This document shows positions 1-13,645 of a stretch of DNA of 64,000 nt, in pieces; positions within the stretch are counted from its first letter, which is position 1, and every line of letters starts with the position of its first letter. The stretch is taken from positions 1,800,501-1,864,500 of the forward strand of contig NC_088309.1 of the NCBI RefSeq assembly GCF_910592395.1, in the 5' to 3' direction. Both the position numbers and the translations under genes were made by a program. Below the pieces are notes generated by a model. It did no database searches, was not told the DNA's origin, and saw nothing but the letters and a program-made list of their open reading frames with translations. This stretch comes from Lineus longissimus (taxonomy: Eukaryota; Nemertea; Pilidiophora; Heteronemertea; Lineidae).

Positions 1-1302
1 TGACTTGCTCAATAATTCAAATTTAAGCTAGTTCACTGAGTGTCAGTATAGCGAAGCATACCCTCATTTAGGACGAGGCTATATCCGGCAAAAGAACCAC
101 GAGCCATCTCATGCAACATCGTTAATGGACAGGAACAGACAGGAAAAGTCTGACATGAGTTTGAGAAGTACAATGTATGAAGTAAATCAGCAATATGTGA
201 CAGCACGCACCATTCCAATTTGCCAAGTCGACGATTGAATACCAGACCAGCTAGACTTCCTGATCATGTAACACTGGATGGGCCACTTCTCTGGTCATGA
301 TGTGATAATACTTCCGAGGCTGTGGTTCTTGTCTTACTCAGCGTCTGATGACTTCCTCACAATCAGTCGAAGTCATGAACACTTTCATCCTGGCACAACC
401 AGTGGTTTTCAATATAGGCCTACTCCGCCTGTCGACTTTGTATACAGCCTATAATTATGACGAAGGGGTAAAAAAAGCCTGATCTTTCCCCTCGATGCCA
501 CAAGAAAATTTATTCCTGGATCGTTTCACCAGTCACCTACTCTGCAGTTACGCAGACATGGTCGGGATAAGTGGTCAGGTGAAGTAGGGCCTGGAACGCA
601 ATGCACTGGGTTGGGACGGCTCGTATCCGATTTCACAATGGGCGGGGCATTGGATCAGTGGGCTTACTTGGCCAATCATTCTTTTTGACCATACTTTGCT
701 TCCCGCGGCGCTTCCAGGTCTAATATTCACTTTCGGTATCATTTCTGGCTAAATATCTAGGTAGACCCCTGTATTTTGTCTTTTATTAATCCTTTGTCGG
801 TCTTTCTTATGATCCGGACAATGACAGCGGACACGTGCCTTTGTTTGGACACATGGCCGTTGCGCTGCCATCTATTGAATAAATTTTAAACAAGAACCTA
901 CCCACTGCTCCAATTTAAATATCGAGCACCTGCACATAAATAGTTCGAATCATAAGCTTGCCTGTACGCATTTTTACAATATATCCAAAATGACCACCTC
1001 ATAAAATATATTGCAAATACTAACTTCTTTCTAATGAATTGCTAGAAATTGTCTAAAGTGACTTAGAATTTCAGTAAAATAATAACAGATGCGCAGGAAA
1101 GAAAGGATGACCTCAGTGAACAGGCTGCGTTTTGGTTTTGAGAACTGCAGCCGAGTCGGAGACAAATCATCAAAGTCCTCTTTCAGTCTTTCATGTTATC
1201 GGATATTACCCAGGCACTCTTGTTATCATACATTTATATCACTCCTGGCGCATTTTGCCATTAATCTGAGGTGTTTGTAATGAGAAAAGTTGCGTTTTAT
1301 CG
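1..1302. other. Upstream region of the USP3-like gene, no gene recognised
   Basis: No reading frame here resembles a known protein and no splice-compatible exon was found on either strand. A GC-box-like GGGCGGGG stands near 641 and an E-box-like CACGTG near 832. The 5' UTR and promoter of the plus-strand deubiquitinase gene presumably lie in the right part; its first coding exon begins at 1303. Confidence 0.5.
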
Positions 1303-4300
1303 ATGGAGTGCCCTCACTTGAATGAAAGTATTGTGTTCACAGCGCCCTCTACGAAAAACGGATGTCCGCCCTCTCAGTGGTGTTGTTCAGGTAAAAAATG
1401 AAGCCAAATGCGCGAATAAAATCGCTGCAAACGTCTAAGACAAAGCTAAGATATATATGTGCAATATATGAAATGAAAGATAATAACCTCCTCAACACAG
1501 TGAAAAAGATAGAACATTTTTCTGGGTTGCAGATTTGAAGTTTGCAGCTTGATTTGAGTGGCTGTCAAAAACTGGCCTCTTCCTATAAGTTATAGTCTGA
1601 GTGTGAGTGCGACTGTCTCTGTCTATCGTCGGGAGTAGTGTCCCACTGCAAAGTCTGCATTGCGCCTACCTGTCAATCTCATGCTTGTGGCAATTACAAC
1701 CAATAAAGAGTGACCATGCTGCTCCAGAATATCCTTCACCAGGCTTTAACTATCATTTAGTCTGGACAGTATCCAGCAATAAACCTAAACTTTTCCCTTT
1801 CTAATTCCAGTATGTGAAACCGACCGAAGTCCTTGGTTATGCCTCACTTGTGGCATTGTCAACTGTGGCAGGTAAACTTCTAAAGCCTGCATCTTCCAGT
1901 TCAGCTCATATCAATTATCATAGGTGTTGGCCATGAACAGAGACTCAATAGGTCAATAAGCCAGTCCAAGATTATCCAGAGGGAAAATATCTCACTTCCA
2001 TTCCAAGTAAAAAGTTATCTGCAACGCCCTTGCCTGATGCTGTTCAAAGATTAAATTTTGGGCAATCCCTAGTGAGTCATATACTAATGGATTTGGGAGT
2101 CTTAACATTTCTTACTTCATTGTACTTTTAGTCTGTGACTGTGTATATGTCACGATGATTTTATTTCGCTGCAGATATGTGCATGGCCATGCTGTCCAAC
2201 ATTTTGAAAAAGACCATCAACATTGTGTGTGTCTAGATTGCAACAGCTACGCTGCTTACTGGTAAGGCTACAACAATGTTGTGATCAATTTATGATTCAA
2301 ATCACAAAATTCAAATAAATAATGATGTCTCTAGAACTAAGCTAAACGCAAAAACAACAAAATACTGTGCATATCATAAGCTGGGAGTTGCCTCCTTAGG
2401 CCTGATTGGCAACCGTTCAAGGGGAGAACACCAGAATCAAGCCGGGCAGTCTGGGCTCGACAGCCTGGGAATGGCAACTGGACTAGGAGATAGAAACACT
2501 GAAATAACTCCTGAAATTAGCTAATGAAAGCCTCTTGTTAATTTCAGTTACAGCTGTGATGAGTTCATCTTGAATGACACAGAGTCCAAACAAATCGACT
2601 GTGCTAGGAAGATACTTCAAGAACTAGAAGAATTAAAGTAAGTTGAGGACAACTTGAACACAAACATATTGTATGTGATGAATAATATTGTTCAGAAAAG
2701 TAGGCCACTACTGGTGCTTAATCTGAAAAAGCTGCAGGTTGGCTGTCATTAAGTTGGTATTGTATAAACCATGTTCAATGATAAGTAAACAAAATTAATT
2801 TGATAGCTGCATTCATCTCACCTTTTCATGAGGTCTTTTTCTCAGCCTGATTTTAAAAACAATAGCTAAAAGGAATTTGAACCACTGCAGTCATCTTAAG
2901 TTTCATTAAATCTTTTTCAGTGCTCAATCTGATTTCGAAAGTGATGCCTGGGTATCAGATGCTGTGTCTGTTGATGATGTTCCGGGTGATTTGGAGTGTA
3001 AAGACACTTACAGAACAGTTATCATCGGTGTTCCACAAGATTCCTGTTGTGCTCAAAAATTGGAAGACGTACAAAGTTGTGGGGGGTCCCCTGTAACACC
3101 TAGTTATGGAGGGACATCAGAGTCTGTGGTGTCAGGTTGTAGAGGCACTGACTGTGGCGAGTCCTCGGTGCAAAATAGTGGGGAACCCTGTCAGCCAAGT
3201 CACGAGGCTTCCTCTATTCTGCCAAGTTGTGTAGGGTCATCTGTGATTGATGTACCATTACCAGACAAAAGCACCATTCCTCTTGTCTTGAAGAAAGATA
3301 TAGTGCTGAGGGATGTAATGGAGGATAAGATTGGCTTGCCTTGCTCCTTTATAGGCAGGGATTCCACACATAGGGGTTCGGCAAGCAAAGAAAATCGAGA
3401 GGTGAAGGACAGTAATCAAGAAAACAGGGATAACAATCAAGAAAATAAGCATGACCTGAGGAGAAGGAAGTCCACAGAGGCTGCTGAAAACAATAAAAAG
3501 AGGCTCAAAACTGTAAGATTTAACTTGGAAAGTATCTGAATTTTCTGTTGACTTACTATGATAGAAGTCCGGCCTTTCAATTGCACTTGGTCTATGCTGT
3601 TTGGCGTAAAACAACAGGCCCTTACCAAAAGTGCATGGAACCCGACAGCCAAGATGGGGAAAAGAATATGAAATACTAAACAGTGGGAGTTAGTCCAGAG
3701 TTTAACTGAATGTCATTGTAGATGCTACTACAGTAAAAAAAACCTTTGGCTATTCAGTGTATATGCTACAATGCACTAGAGCACCAGTTACATGTAATTT
3801 TAATCCATCTCATTAACTAGTGTATTTCCCTTGGTACAGGATGATGGTGCTAAGATGATTCGTCCTCGAACATCGGGGTTGCGTAACCTTGGGAACACAT
3901 GTTTTATGAATGCAGTGCTACAATCACTAAGGTTTGTCGATCATATGATTTGGAATGGATTACTCATTTAGACGGAGCAGCTGAGGGTGTGGCTCTTTCG
4001 ATTTGTCAGCAGTTGCTAGGAATTTTGATCAAAGAAGATGTAAGAAATCTACTACTGTTTCTACAGTAGAGTACCGGTAGAACTTATTTCGGGTGATGTC
4101 TTCTAGCTGTGACTTGGCAGACTGTCACAGCTGTTAAAAATTTACCTTACGCGCTGTCTTGTTTCATGTTATTCATTATGTCTACATTCTTTCCAGTAAT
4201 ATTCAGCATTTCTGTGGATATATCAAACAGCTTCCTTCCCTAGAGAGTAAATTGCCGAAGAAACGACCAACTAGGAAAATGACCAGAGAAAGTAACAGTG

Positions 4301-7108
4301 AAGAAATGTAAGCACCATGAGTTTTAGGCGCTATTTGACAGTATGACGGTAACTACTGTCAACCCTGTCTTGTATGGTATTTCTGGACTTCAGCTTTCAA
4401 GACTTTTACTCTTGGAAGTACATGTAGCTGCTGTCAAGTAACATCATTGTGTCCTTGAGCAAGAATATGTTGAGCTGTTCTGCGGCTCGGGCAGTACCCC
4501 AACTGACTGGCATCTGATTCAAGATCTGGATATAATATCCTCCGGAACAGTGAAAGACGAATGATAAAACAGATTTTAAAATATTGTTCTCTTTCTGTTC
4601 CAGAATGCTAGTAGAAGAACTAAGGAAAACGTTGGTAGCATTATGGCAAGGAAGTAAAACAGCCATTTCACCGGAATCACTATTTAGTGTTATATGGAAA
4701 GTTGTCCCTAGGTTTAGGTAAGAACCAGCTGTTTTGAATAATTTCAGTTTCCCATGATTAGAACACACGTAGATCAACTTCATCTCACCAAGTCCACGAC
4801 TTGTAGATCTTAAACTTCTTCAGTGGTAGATTCTGAACAACTTCAACCCTCCAAGTTGTCTGTGTTGTTGATATTGAACAACTTCAGTTTTCAAGTCCAG
4901 TCTATTGCGCAATTTTTAACCAAAGTTATCTTTTTCAGAGGTTACCAGCAACAAGATGCTCATGAATTCATGCGTTACCTGCTTGATCGTCTTCACACAG
5001 AACTGCTGACATTACTACCTTACCCCAATCTCAACAGTCCATTCATTGGTCCTAAAGGCAAGAGTACCATAGTCACAGCGATCTTTGGAGGCATTCTGCA
5101 GAATGAAGTCAGGTGTCTTATATGTGGCATAGAATCAAAGAAACATGATCCATTCTTAGGTAAGATGACCACACGATCATAATTGGTAGAAATTGAATAA
5201 TGTCAATACTAATGATAAACACTTTCATGCACATAGTGCCTTTTCAATGCCTGCTATCTACACAAATCTATCACTTATTCTGCATTCATGAGATGTATAT
5301 TTTGTTTCAGACTTGTCGTTAGATATTCCACCTCATTTTACTGCAAAAACACCCAAGCCAAAGGAGGGCGAGTCCTTGTGCACACTACAAGGTTTGTATT
5401 GGCACTCCTCTTGAGAGGCTCTGAGCCCTTGAGTGAAATTGGAACACAGACTGTGTGGATAGCTCTTCATCTTCCATGTATGTCAGATGTAGAGCTTTAA
5501 GTTATTTTATCGATTTCAAGTTCCAACCTTAATAGGACCCGTGATTGGCCTCCTGTTCTAAAAAATGTTGAAAACAATTGTTGATATCTGTCTTGTAGAT
5601 TGTCTAAAGAGCTTCACAGATGTCGAGGAGTTGGAAGAGTCTGAACTTTACATGTGCAGTAACTGTAAACAAAAACAAAGGTCAACAAAGAAGTTCTGGA
5701 TCAGGAGGTTGCCAAATGTAAGTTGGAGAAGCAAGATTGATTTTAGGAGACGAGCAACAGACAGTATTTAAGTTCCACCAGTATTGTGATCATCTATGAC
5801 TTCCTCACACAAACATCTTCAAAAGTCTTTTACAAGTCAACATTGACAACCTCAAATTGTAGTGGTCACTTAAAACTCTTATTTTGTACTTGTTTCTACT
5901 TGGCCTCAGTGTTTTAATTCTATTCAGGTTCTATGTCTGCACTTGAAGCGGTTTCGATGGAGCACTTACTTCAGAGTAAAGGTTGAAACCTATGTTCAAT
6001 TCCCCCTTCGAGGCCTAGAGATGACCAGATATGTCCTCAATAACTTGGTAAGTCAGTATTGTTGATTAAGCATCTCGATAATGGTTGTCCATGGTCTCCA
6101 CCAGTGGTTACCTTTGGTACGTTTTGTGTGCCCTCGTAAGTTATACCTCAAAGATGTTGAGGTTAAAAACAAATTGAGCAAGAAAAGCGAAGGTAGAAGA
6201 AGCAAATCAAGAGAATAGGAAAGAGTTTGTTGAGGTTTTCAAAGCAGATGTTTTGTGCATAGTAGTATTACTGTCAGTTCCACGTTTTTTAGGGATTATT
6301 TGTTTGATAATTACAGCATGAGACGCGAGGCAATTCAACTGGAAGCAATGGCTATGATCTAGCAGCTGTAATCGTGCATCATGGTTCAGGGTGAGTTGAT
6401 ACTCATAAGTTTCTAGAGACGGCTAGCTGTTGTTTTAAAGAAATGTTTCCATATAAGGAAACCTGGCTCCTGCCGATAGTTTCCCTTTAACTTGACAACT
6501 TTGATTGATTCCAAGCCTGGTTTCTTGGCTGCATTGTGTTGACACCTACTCGCTTTGAGAATTCTCATTTGTTTGTTGGTGAGTAAATGTGTTTTGTCTC
6601 ATCTTTCAGCGCTGGCTCGGGGCATTACACTGCCTATGCTACACATGAAGGTATGTACAAGATCAAATAAAAGGATTTACATGTAGTTACATACATGTGT
6701 AGTTGTTTGTTTGGACACATATTTCATAAAAGAGGAACTCTCTTGTTGCTTACTCTTCACCTGTTGACTCGGAGGTCAACTACTGTCGAATCCTTACTCG
6801 ATAAGAAATCAGTGCAAAGTGTCGAATTGGTGTTAATTCCCTTAGTACGGCAACAACGTTTACAAATACATTCATTGACTGCTGCATTACTTTTGAGTTG
6901 CATGTCGGCCTTATTGTTGTGGTGAATTACCAGTATTGTACACAATGTATTGTTCCCTTCATTTCCAGGCTTATGGTACCACTTCAATGACAGTACAGTG
7001 ACTGTCTGTGATGAGGAGACTGTCGTGCGCTGCAAGGCATACATCTTATTCTACGTTAGAAGACAAGTCAAACTACCTGAGCATCTAAGTGGTTCCGAGA
7101 GGCATTGA
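1303..7108 (+). CDS. USP3: Ubiquitin carboxyl-terminal hydrolase 3-like (ZnF-UBP + USP domain)
   Basis: Cysteine-protease deubiquitinase. Vertebrate USP3 is nuclear and removes monoubiquitin from histones H2A/H2B in the DNA damage response. Coding exons: 1303-1390, 1811-1871, 2175-2261, 2548-2637, 2921-3512, 3840-3931, 4197-4307, 4604-4717, 4939-5159, 5311-5391, 5599-5717, 5928-6047, 6317-6390, 6610-6650, 6969-7108. All introns are GT-AG and phases join to 676 residues. The start was chosen because MECPHL matches the family N-terminus. ZnF-UBP spans about residues 3-108 with its Cys/His ligands (PWLCLTC, NCGRYVHGH, CLDCNSY). The catalytic domain runs from about 318 to 665: Cys box GLRNLGNTCFMN (Cys327), YQQQDAHEFMRYLLD, His box GSGHYTAY (His622), Asp in FNDST (Asp638). 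Exon 5 inserts about 197 residues, mostly low-complexity and rich in S, E, N and K, between the domains; human USP3 has a much shorter linker. USP44/49 are less similar, as judged from remembered sequences. Confidence 0.93.
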
Positions 7109-10100
7109 GTCGTCGATGCTTGACTATTGTATATTAATGGCTATAAATGTGATAATGGATCTTGTGGGTGTGTTGGTCGCCGTGATATCATTGGAGTATC
7201 ATCTAGTTACAGTTTAACATCATTTTCAATCGCTGGCATCTTTTCACATTTGTTGGGCAGAAAAGAAATCAAAGCTGAAATCGTTTTGGTTTGAATAGAG
7301 CCTGTGCCTACTCTACTGATGTGAGTGTCTCAGATATATGGCTTGAATGCTTTCTGCTGTGCTTTTCGTGGAATAAGTTGATCTAAGGGGAGAAGTTTAT
7401 TGGAGTGAAATGATTAAAAGATGCTAGTGATTGAGAATGCATAAACTTAGCTACATCAGCATTTTCATAGCATTGATCGATATGATAGATGTGTACATGT
7501 CATTTAGTTCAAATGGCCTTCTGCTCATTGTAAACTTTGGTTAGGAAGATCGTCAGGTATTCTAATGTCACGAGTTCATGAAATCAGTCAAGACTAGTTG
7601 ATATATTTGTGCTAAGTTAAAAAAACATCTTAGTGAAAAAAGGGTAACTTCACCAGTGGTGCATCCAAGTTAATGTGCTTGTAGGGATCTAGAAGTGATA
7701 GAGTGTTTGTTGAGTTCTTCTGTGTCGATTTGCAAGTGTTGTAGTAAAAAACATTTCAGGTTGAAGTTGCAGTAAAGCCTGTCATCTACTGTTGTAATTT
7801 GGCTGGTGTCAGAGTTGAGATTGCTTGTATTCAGGCCAATTTGCGGTTCAACAGGGTCGACTGGAACTGCTGACACGTGCAATTGCCATTTGACCTGAGG
7901 TTCCTAGAAATAACATCTCTTTCGCAACTCTGCGCAAGCATAAATTGTGACAGTTGACTCCTGCAAGTAGCTACTGTGAGCAGTATAACACAGCACATAC
8001 TTTCATATTGCTGCCTGCTCTAAACTTGACCTGTAGTGAAAGCTAAGCTAGTGGCCACCACTGTTGACACCCTGAGTGGTGTTGAATTGTTGTTGTAGAC
8101 TAGTAGTGCACTGTGAGTGCTATCATGCTTAATGTGCTTCAATCAACATACAGGGAGTCTGTGCTAATCTCATTGTCAGCATAAGATATCAAGTATTGAT
8201 GTTTTCGGTCGTACAGGAGTAAGGTAAGGTGATACAGTTATAGCATCTGTGTTTCAATGTCTGCGGCAAGCTGTTCTCTACACTGTCAGGGCTATAATGT
8301 TACCACTTTACCTTACCTTCTGTAACTCCTCTTCATGATTGGTAAATCATACATGTGAGCTTTTCTTCGAGCAGTCCCCTTGGGCTGTTAGTTGTATTTT
8401 TGGTGATTGCCTTTGGCGAAGTCTCAGTTATTGTAACCTCTTCACATGAAACAATGAAGAAATCTTTGTTTCATCACATATACATGTAATTCATATGTCA
8501 ACTTAATTTATTTGGGAAAATTTAATAATGCTACCTTTAACAACAACTCTGTGCTAATTTAATTTTCCGAAATTTCTTATTGAAATGCTTAGCTATTTAC
8601 CAATTTGTGCTACTGTTGTACTTTACCAGAAGAGAACAGTCTGTTTTGACATGATTTATCCTATTTGGACTTTGAAACTTAGTTTTGAATTCAAATTAAA
8701 TCATTAAAATACGAAAGTTTTCTTTAGAAAATTTCAGTTTTCATGAAATGGACAACAGGAGTTATAAAGCCTACTTGTACAGGACTTTTGATGTCATCAA
8801 TTCAAGTCTATCACTAAGTGTTCGTCTCACTAGTACGTGTAACTTCTCTAAATTTGCCATCAGTCCTGAAAAAAGGAAGGTGTTTGTTCACAGGTGCTTA
8901 CGATAATGAGTGGAAAAGAAGAAGTCATTGTTGTTAATGGAGGACCAGGGCTTTTCAACTTCAGTAAGTGTTTGGGAATCAAATTTCCTGTCGTTTAGTT
9001 CAGATTATGGGCTTCTAACAAAACATACCACAAAACCTTTATTGGTTGCAGTGCCTAAAGAACTTCTCTGGTTTTCCTGGAAAGAGCAGTTGGGAAGTCA
9101 CCGCTGTCCACCTTCATTCTATCACACTAAACACTATACATATCACAAAGTGTCCATTTCATACACTTTCAATTTGATCAACTTCATCATTTCAAATATT
9201 TGCTTCCTCCTTATCATTTCAATATGTACAGTACATTTGCAATTTGTCACCTTGCATGCTCTTGAGGGGCTGGTCGCCAATCTGGTACAATTATGACCCC
9301 TGTACAGTTACAGCTGCTGTGCATAAATGTGCACTGCTAGCTGGTTTCTACACAGTTTTCTAATTGTACCATGGCTGTAATTGTACCACCTTTTTCCTGA
9401 TGTCTGCTGCTTGTGAAAACCGCACGGGGAATTGAACATTGTGCCTGGGGTCAACCAGCCTTTAATCTACACTTCCAAACTGCATGCCTCAAGATAGAGT
9501 GCACAGAGAAAATTGGTGATGTCTACGATATCAATTGGATAGATTTCTAATAAACATCACTTGGTTGGTGTTTGGTAGATGACTCCTCGGCATCTATCTA
9601 ACAAGATGACTCATTGACCTCACCAGATTTCCCTGTGTGCCTTCTGATGTCTGTCAACTCCTGGTGAGACCCAGGATCATCAGGTTGTCTCTCCAGCTGG
9701 TCTGGCCCTGGTCCCCTCAGTGAACTGTAGTTGGAACTCACTATGCTGTGCATTTTGTTTCATCCCATCAAAGTTGATTCAAGATTGAAGTAATAAACTG
9801 ATAACATGCAGAAAAGAATGCCTTATATCAGTTCATCTTTTATATTCACTTTTGCCTGGAGGAAACATTACCCAAGGTGTATTATTCAGTCCAGACTTGA
9901 GAGCGTTTCTGCAAGACACGCTACTCTCTGGTGCCAATTGTGTTTAGTGGCGAAGTGACCTCGTCTTCAGCCTGGGAGAGGACGACATTTATCTCGAGCT
10001 GCCAAAAGCATGCCGAGAGGATGTGACATGGGAATCCCACTAGATGGGAGTTGCTTCACGGAGCATGTCCGGTGGATAATGGAGGGAGGAGGGTCAGCCA

Positions 10101-10758
10101 GAACCCTCCAACATTTAATTATTTAACATTAACCCATCATATGCGGAAATGGGTCTGTCTGTCCCCACGAAAGGTATCGTGGAACTGATGGGTCATTCTC
10201 TAGGATGGGTTGGTCTTTCCGTACATGTAAGAATTGCACACTGCATCCAAACCCAATCATCCCAACCAGTGTCCCTACCACTGCAAGCCTATCTTTCGGA
10301 CACAGTCGGTGGATTGGCCTTGTCCCTCTCCAAAGGAAGATTTTGTTTACGATGACAAAGAGACTGTCTCGGGAGTCTAATCACACTGACACTTTGTGAG
10401 ACTTCTGGAACTTGTAAATGCATTCCTACAAATCCAGACCACTTTGTTCTTCCTGACATCACACAAATTAACGACGAAAACCAGTTAAGAACTTAATGAA
10501 GAAGAGCCATACTGTTAAAAGATATGTATTTCATCATAGAATATACAAATACCTGATTATAAACTTAAATCATGAACAACACATTGAATAATGGTACTTG
10601 CTCCAAAAAAATTAATCATAGATCTGCAGGACATCACTATCATTAGCAAGCAGGCCTACAGCCCAATTGATCATTAACATACAATGTAATTCTCCAGACT
10701 TGGGAATTCAAATACACACAACACAACCTCAGAGTCACAGTTTCAATGAAACATCCAC
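7109..10758. other. Convergent intergenic region between the USP3-like and TANGO2 genes
   Basis: Both flanking genes end here, so this holds their 3' UTRs. Plus-strand poly(A)-signal candidates are ATTAAA at 7413-7418 and AATAAA at 9549-9554 and 9792-9797; none is decisive. A minus-strand ATTAAA candidate for TANGO2 lies near 10113-10118. Open frames at 8910-9296 and 10149-10399 show no recognisable domain, and I do not call them genes. An inverted repeat lies near 8220-8319 and is listed separately. Confidence 0.5.
8220..8319. repeat. Short inverted repeat in the USP3-like 3' region
   Basis: AAGGTAAGGT near 8220 is matched by its reverse complement ACCTTACCTT near 8310, and TTATAGC is matched by GCTATAA just inside. 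The result is an imperfect hairpin of about 100 nt. It could be a small foldback element or chance; no target-site duplication is evident. Confidence 0.35.
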
Positions 10759-13062
10759 CTAACAATCTCCTATCTTGAAAGACCATGCTGAAGATATCCA
10801 ATCATTGGATGGCTTTGGGAACTTGACATCTAACGTTTTCTCTCTGAAGTCACAGTTTCCATGTTTGTCTATCAGTATAAGGGTATGACTCCTGAAATGA
10901 AAATTCCAATCAGAAGCATGAAAAGTTGGACCAAATCTCTGTGTTGAGTGAGGCTAATGGACAAATTCACAATCTCCTTCAGACAATAACTGACAATTGG
11001 CTAAACTGCTGGCTCCAAAACCAATGGGCTGAATTCGATCCAGCATGGGGTTGTCATTTCTCTGTTGCAGTTGCCGATTGTGATTTCTGGGCAATTCTGG
11101 CATCCTGAAATATACATGTACGACTCCCCCCTGAACTCACCTTGTCCCATATCCAAGCTCGTTATTCACACAGATGGCACTCAACCATTCAGGTTTGACG
11201 AACTGTCCAACTTTTGTGCCATCTGGTTTGTAGATAGTCCCTGGATTCATTCCAAGCTGACTGTGCAGGGCATCATCAGGATAACAACTGAAAAGATATC
11301 ATAACTATAGGCAATGCTGTTGGCCAAACTGGCTTAGTCTCTAGTGTGCAACTATTTGGGCTCTTGAACATTTCCACTGCTAGGTGGTGCAAAAGAGAAG
11401 GATGAAGGGAAATTAATTCAAACACTCACGGTGTCTTATCTCCAAGGTATCCATACAACTCGTCAATCAAGGCATCTTTCTTACTGAGACTGTTGTGTTC
11501 AGCCACGAGTTGAGTAAACTTGTTTTCTGCATACCCAATCTTTTTCCAGGGCTTCAGATAATTAGAATTCCCCAACACAAACACACCTTAAAGAAGGAAA
11601 ATATAATCAAATAGTATCGTGATTGTTGTAATTCTGAGTTCCAACCTGCTGGAATGAAAATATAGGGTGTCTCGCCACGGTTGGGAAGTTGATTGTAATT
11701 CCATCTAATTTCCTCTCGGAGGCACTGTAAAACAAGCAGCAGGACAAAGGATAATGCGTTTAAAATGCACTGTCATTGTCATTGGCAGCAAATAGGGATG
11801 AGGTTCCCAGTTTTCCCGGGAGAGTTGGCATGTTTGTTCCACACACAATAGCAAGACCTTTTATCTCAGAGTTGAAACTTACCTGGATTTATCTCATGGA
11901 TGGAATCTTCCATTTTTGAACTCAATAAGTGCACCTTATACTTTTCTTCCCTGAAATCAGAAGTATTGAGCAACTCAGAAGAATGGAAAATATTCATTAA
12001 GTTTGAGAGCATGTAAGCTCAAATTCTGCATCATTACTGTCTCCTGTAGTGCTTACATTCTTTCCATGAGAATCAGATGGAAGTTATTGTATGCCTTCTT
12101 CTCATCATCTACGGTACTAAGATATTTGGTTGTAGCCACGTCACTGTCAATATAGTCAGTCACTAGGGAACCTAAAAAAGATGGACCAAATTGTTGAACT
12201 AGTCAAATAATGAAGTCTTAGCACTCAATGTAAGTAGAGTGGAATTTCTTTTATGAAAAACTCTGTATACCAGTCATCCCCTTATTTAAATGCCTACACC
12301 ATTAGCTAAAAATTTAAAATTTGTAATTGATTATTCTTGTCTTTGACACCAGATAGTCATCTCTCAGTTTGAATCATGAAACATCCAAAACCCTGTTACA
12401 AACTCTGATACCTAAATGAATGAATAGCCAGTTTGGTCTGCTCATGAATTCCCCACCAGAGTATTTGTATCATCCACCCAAAAGCAACCCACCTCTGCTC
12501 TTCTTCTCCATATCCCTTCCTTGCTGTGCAATATTTGTTAGACCACCGATCCTCCCAGTTTTCTTGTTCATGCCCAGCCATGTCCCTCCACCCGCAACTG
12601 AGGTATCCAACCCTGAAAGCAATCCGATTGTATACTTGAATATCTTGAGTGAGGACAGTCACCTTCTTGAAATGAAGACCCTGCAGTCTTCTCTAATCCT
12701 GAGGCAACGGACTCCTCCAATTAGGGGTAAGTTTCCTTGAAGTCAACCATCACATAACTAGGAAGACAGAGGCCACCCATTTCTAATACCATAGTGAGGA
12801 CAGTCTCCTCCAAATACCATATGATGGAGTCCAGGTCTACGCCGTTGGTGTTCATTGTGTATTTCTTGTGGTTAGGTAAATTTGTTGTCTTACAAGCGTC
12901 TTACAATACCAGTCCCTTACCGCCAAGGCAGTCCCCATTTGCTCCCCAGAAACCAGCTGCTGCTGTGGCACGTCGTAAGTGCTCATCACGATTACTGGCT
13001 ATGATGACCTGGTACTCATCTTCCCCTGGATTATCGCAGAAGTAGATGGACAAAAGACACAT
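10759..13062 (-). CDS. TANGO2: TANGO2 homologue (NRDE family)
   Basis: Transport and Golgi organisation 2 family. Its animal members are linked to mitochondrial/Golgi homeostasis and, more recently, heme trafficking. Exons in minus-strand order: 12921-13062, 12493-12612, 12057-12171, 11883-11950, 11430-11586, 11141-11287, 10759-10891. All are GT-AG with consistent phases and give 293 residues; human TANGO2 is about 276. The start gives the family's Met-Cys beginning (MCLLSIYFCDNPGEDEYQ). The diagnostic NRDE is at residues 24-27 (IIASNRDEH), followed by GFWGANG, GGGTWLGMN and LTNIAQQGRD. Further on come SLVTDYID, YNNFHLIL, LGNSNYLKPW, and near the C-terminus ELGYGTRSHTLILID. The NRDE motif is exact, as in the family. 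The gene is head-to-head with FBXW8 across 583 bp. Confidence 0.93.
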
Positions 13063-13645
13063 GATTCAACTTCAAGTTCTAACAGATTGTGACATCATGT
13101 TCTGAAAATGAGATAACATGATGCTACATACGGCTTTCTTGAAAGTCAACATTTGAAAGTACATTTAGATTGTCAAAAACGACAATTGCAGACCCTCTTA
13201 GCATTATCATATGATGTCAAACAACACCGAGCTTCACCAGTCACTATGTCACAACCACGAAGACAGTCACAGCATTTCGTTCTGCTGATGACGTCATCGA
13301 TTCGATGTAGTACGACTTCGGTAATTTCTTGTATCAAAAACTACATAACAGCCATTAAATTACACTATTGAATCATCATATCAGTCGTTGCCAATTTTTC
13401 CACATATACATTAGTGATAAGAGGGTTTCTCGTGACTAAATAGCATATAAAAGTCCGATAGAGAGAGAAAAATTCCTCCGGAATAGTTACTTATTTTGAC
13501 GCAAGTGGCGCTGGTCGAATTCATGACAGAAGTACCAAACATGATTTCATGATTTATTTTGCATCTTTTTTATCTCTAAAAATAAGTTTTTATGCCACGA
13601 TTGTGGATAAAACCATCCTAGCAGCCAGTAAAGTTCTATCTCAAG
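13063..13645. promoter_or_regulatory. Probable bidirectional promoter between TANGO2 and FBXW8
   Basis: The start codons of TANGO2 (minus, 13062) and FBXW8 (plus, 13646) are only 583 bp apart and point away from each other. Both 5' UTRs and core promoters must lie here unless upstream non-coding exons exist. No canonical TATA element at a sensible distance stands out. The call rests on gene arrangement. Confidence 0.5.

Noticed and set aside
8910-9296. 128-codon open frame with a hydrophobic stretch
   Set aside because: It begins at a non-ATG codon, has no recognisable domain or splice context, and lies in the probable 3' region of the USP3-like gene.
10149-10399. Two overlapping open frames of 64-68 codons
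   Set aside because: They overlap in different frames, show no family resemblance and have no splice partner.
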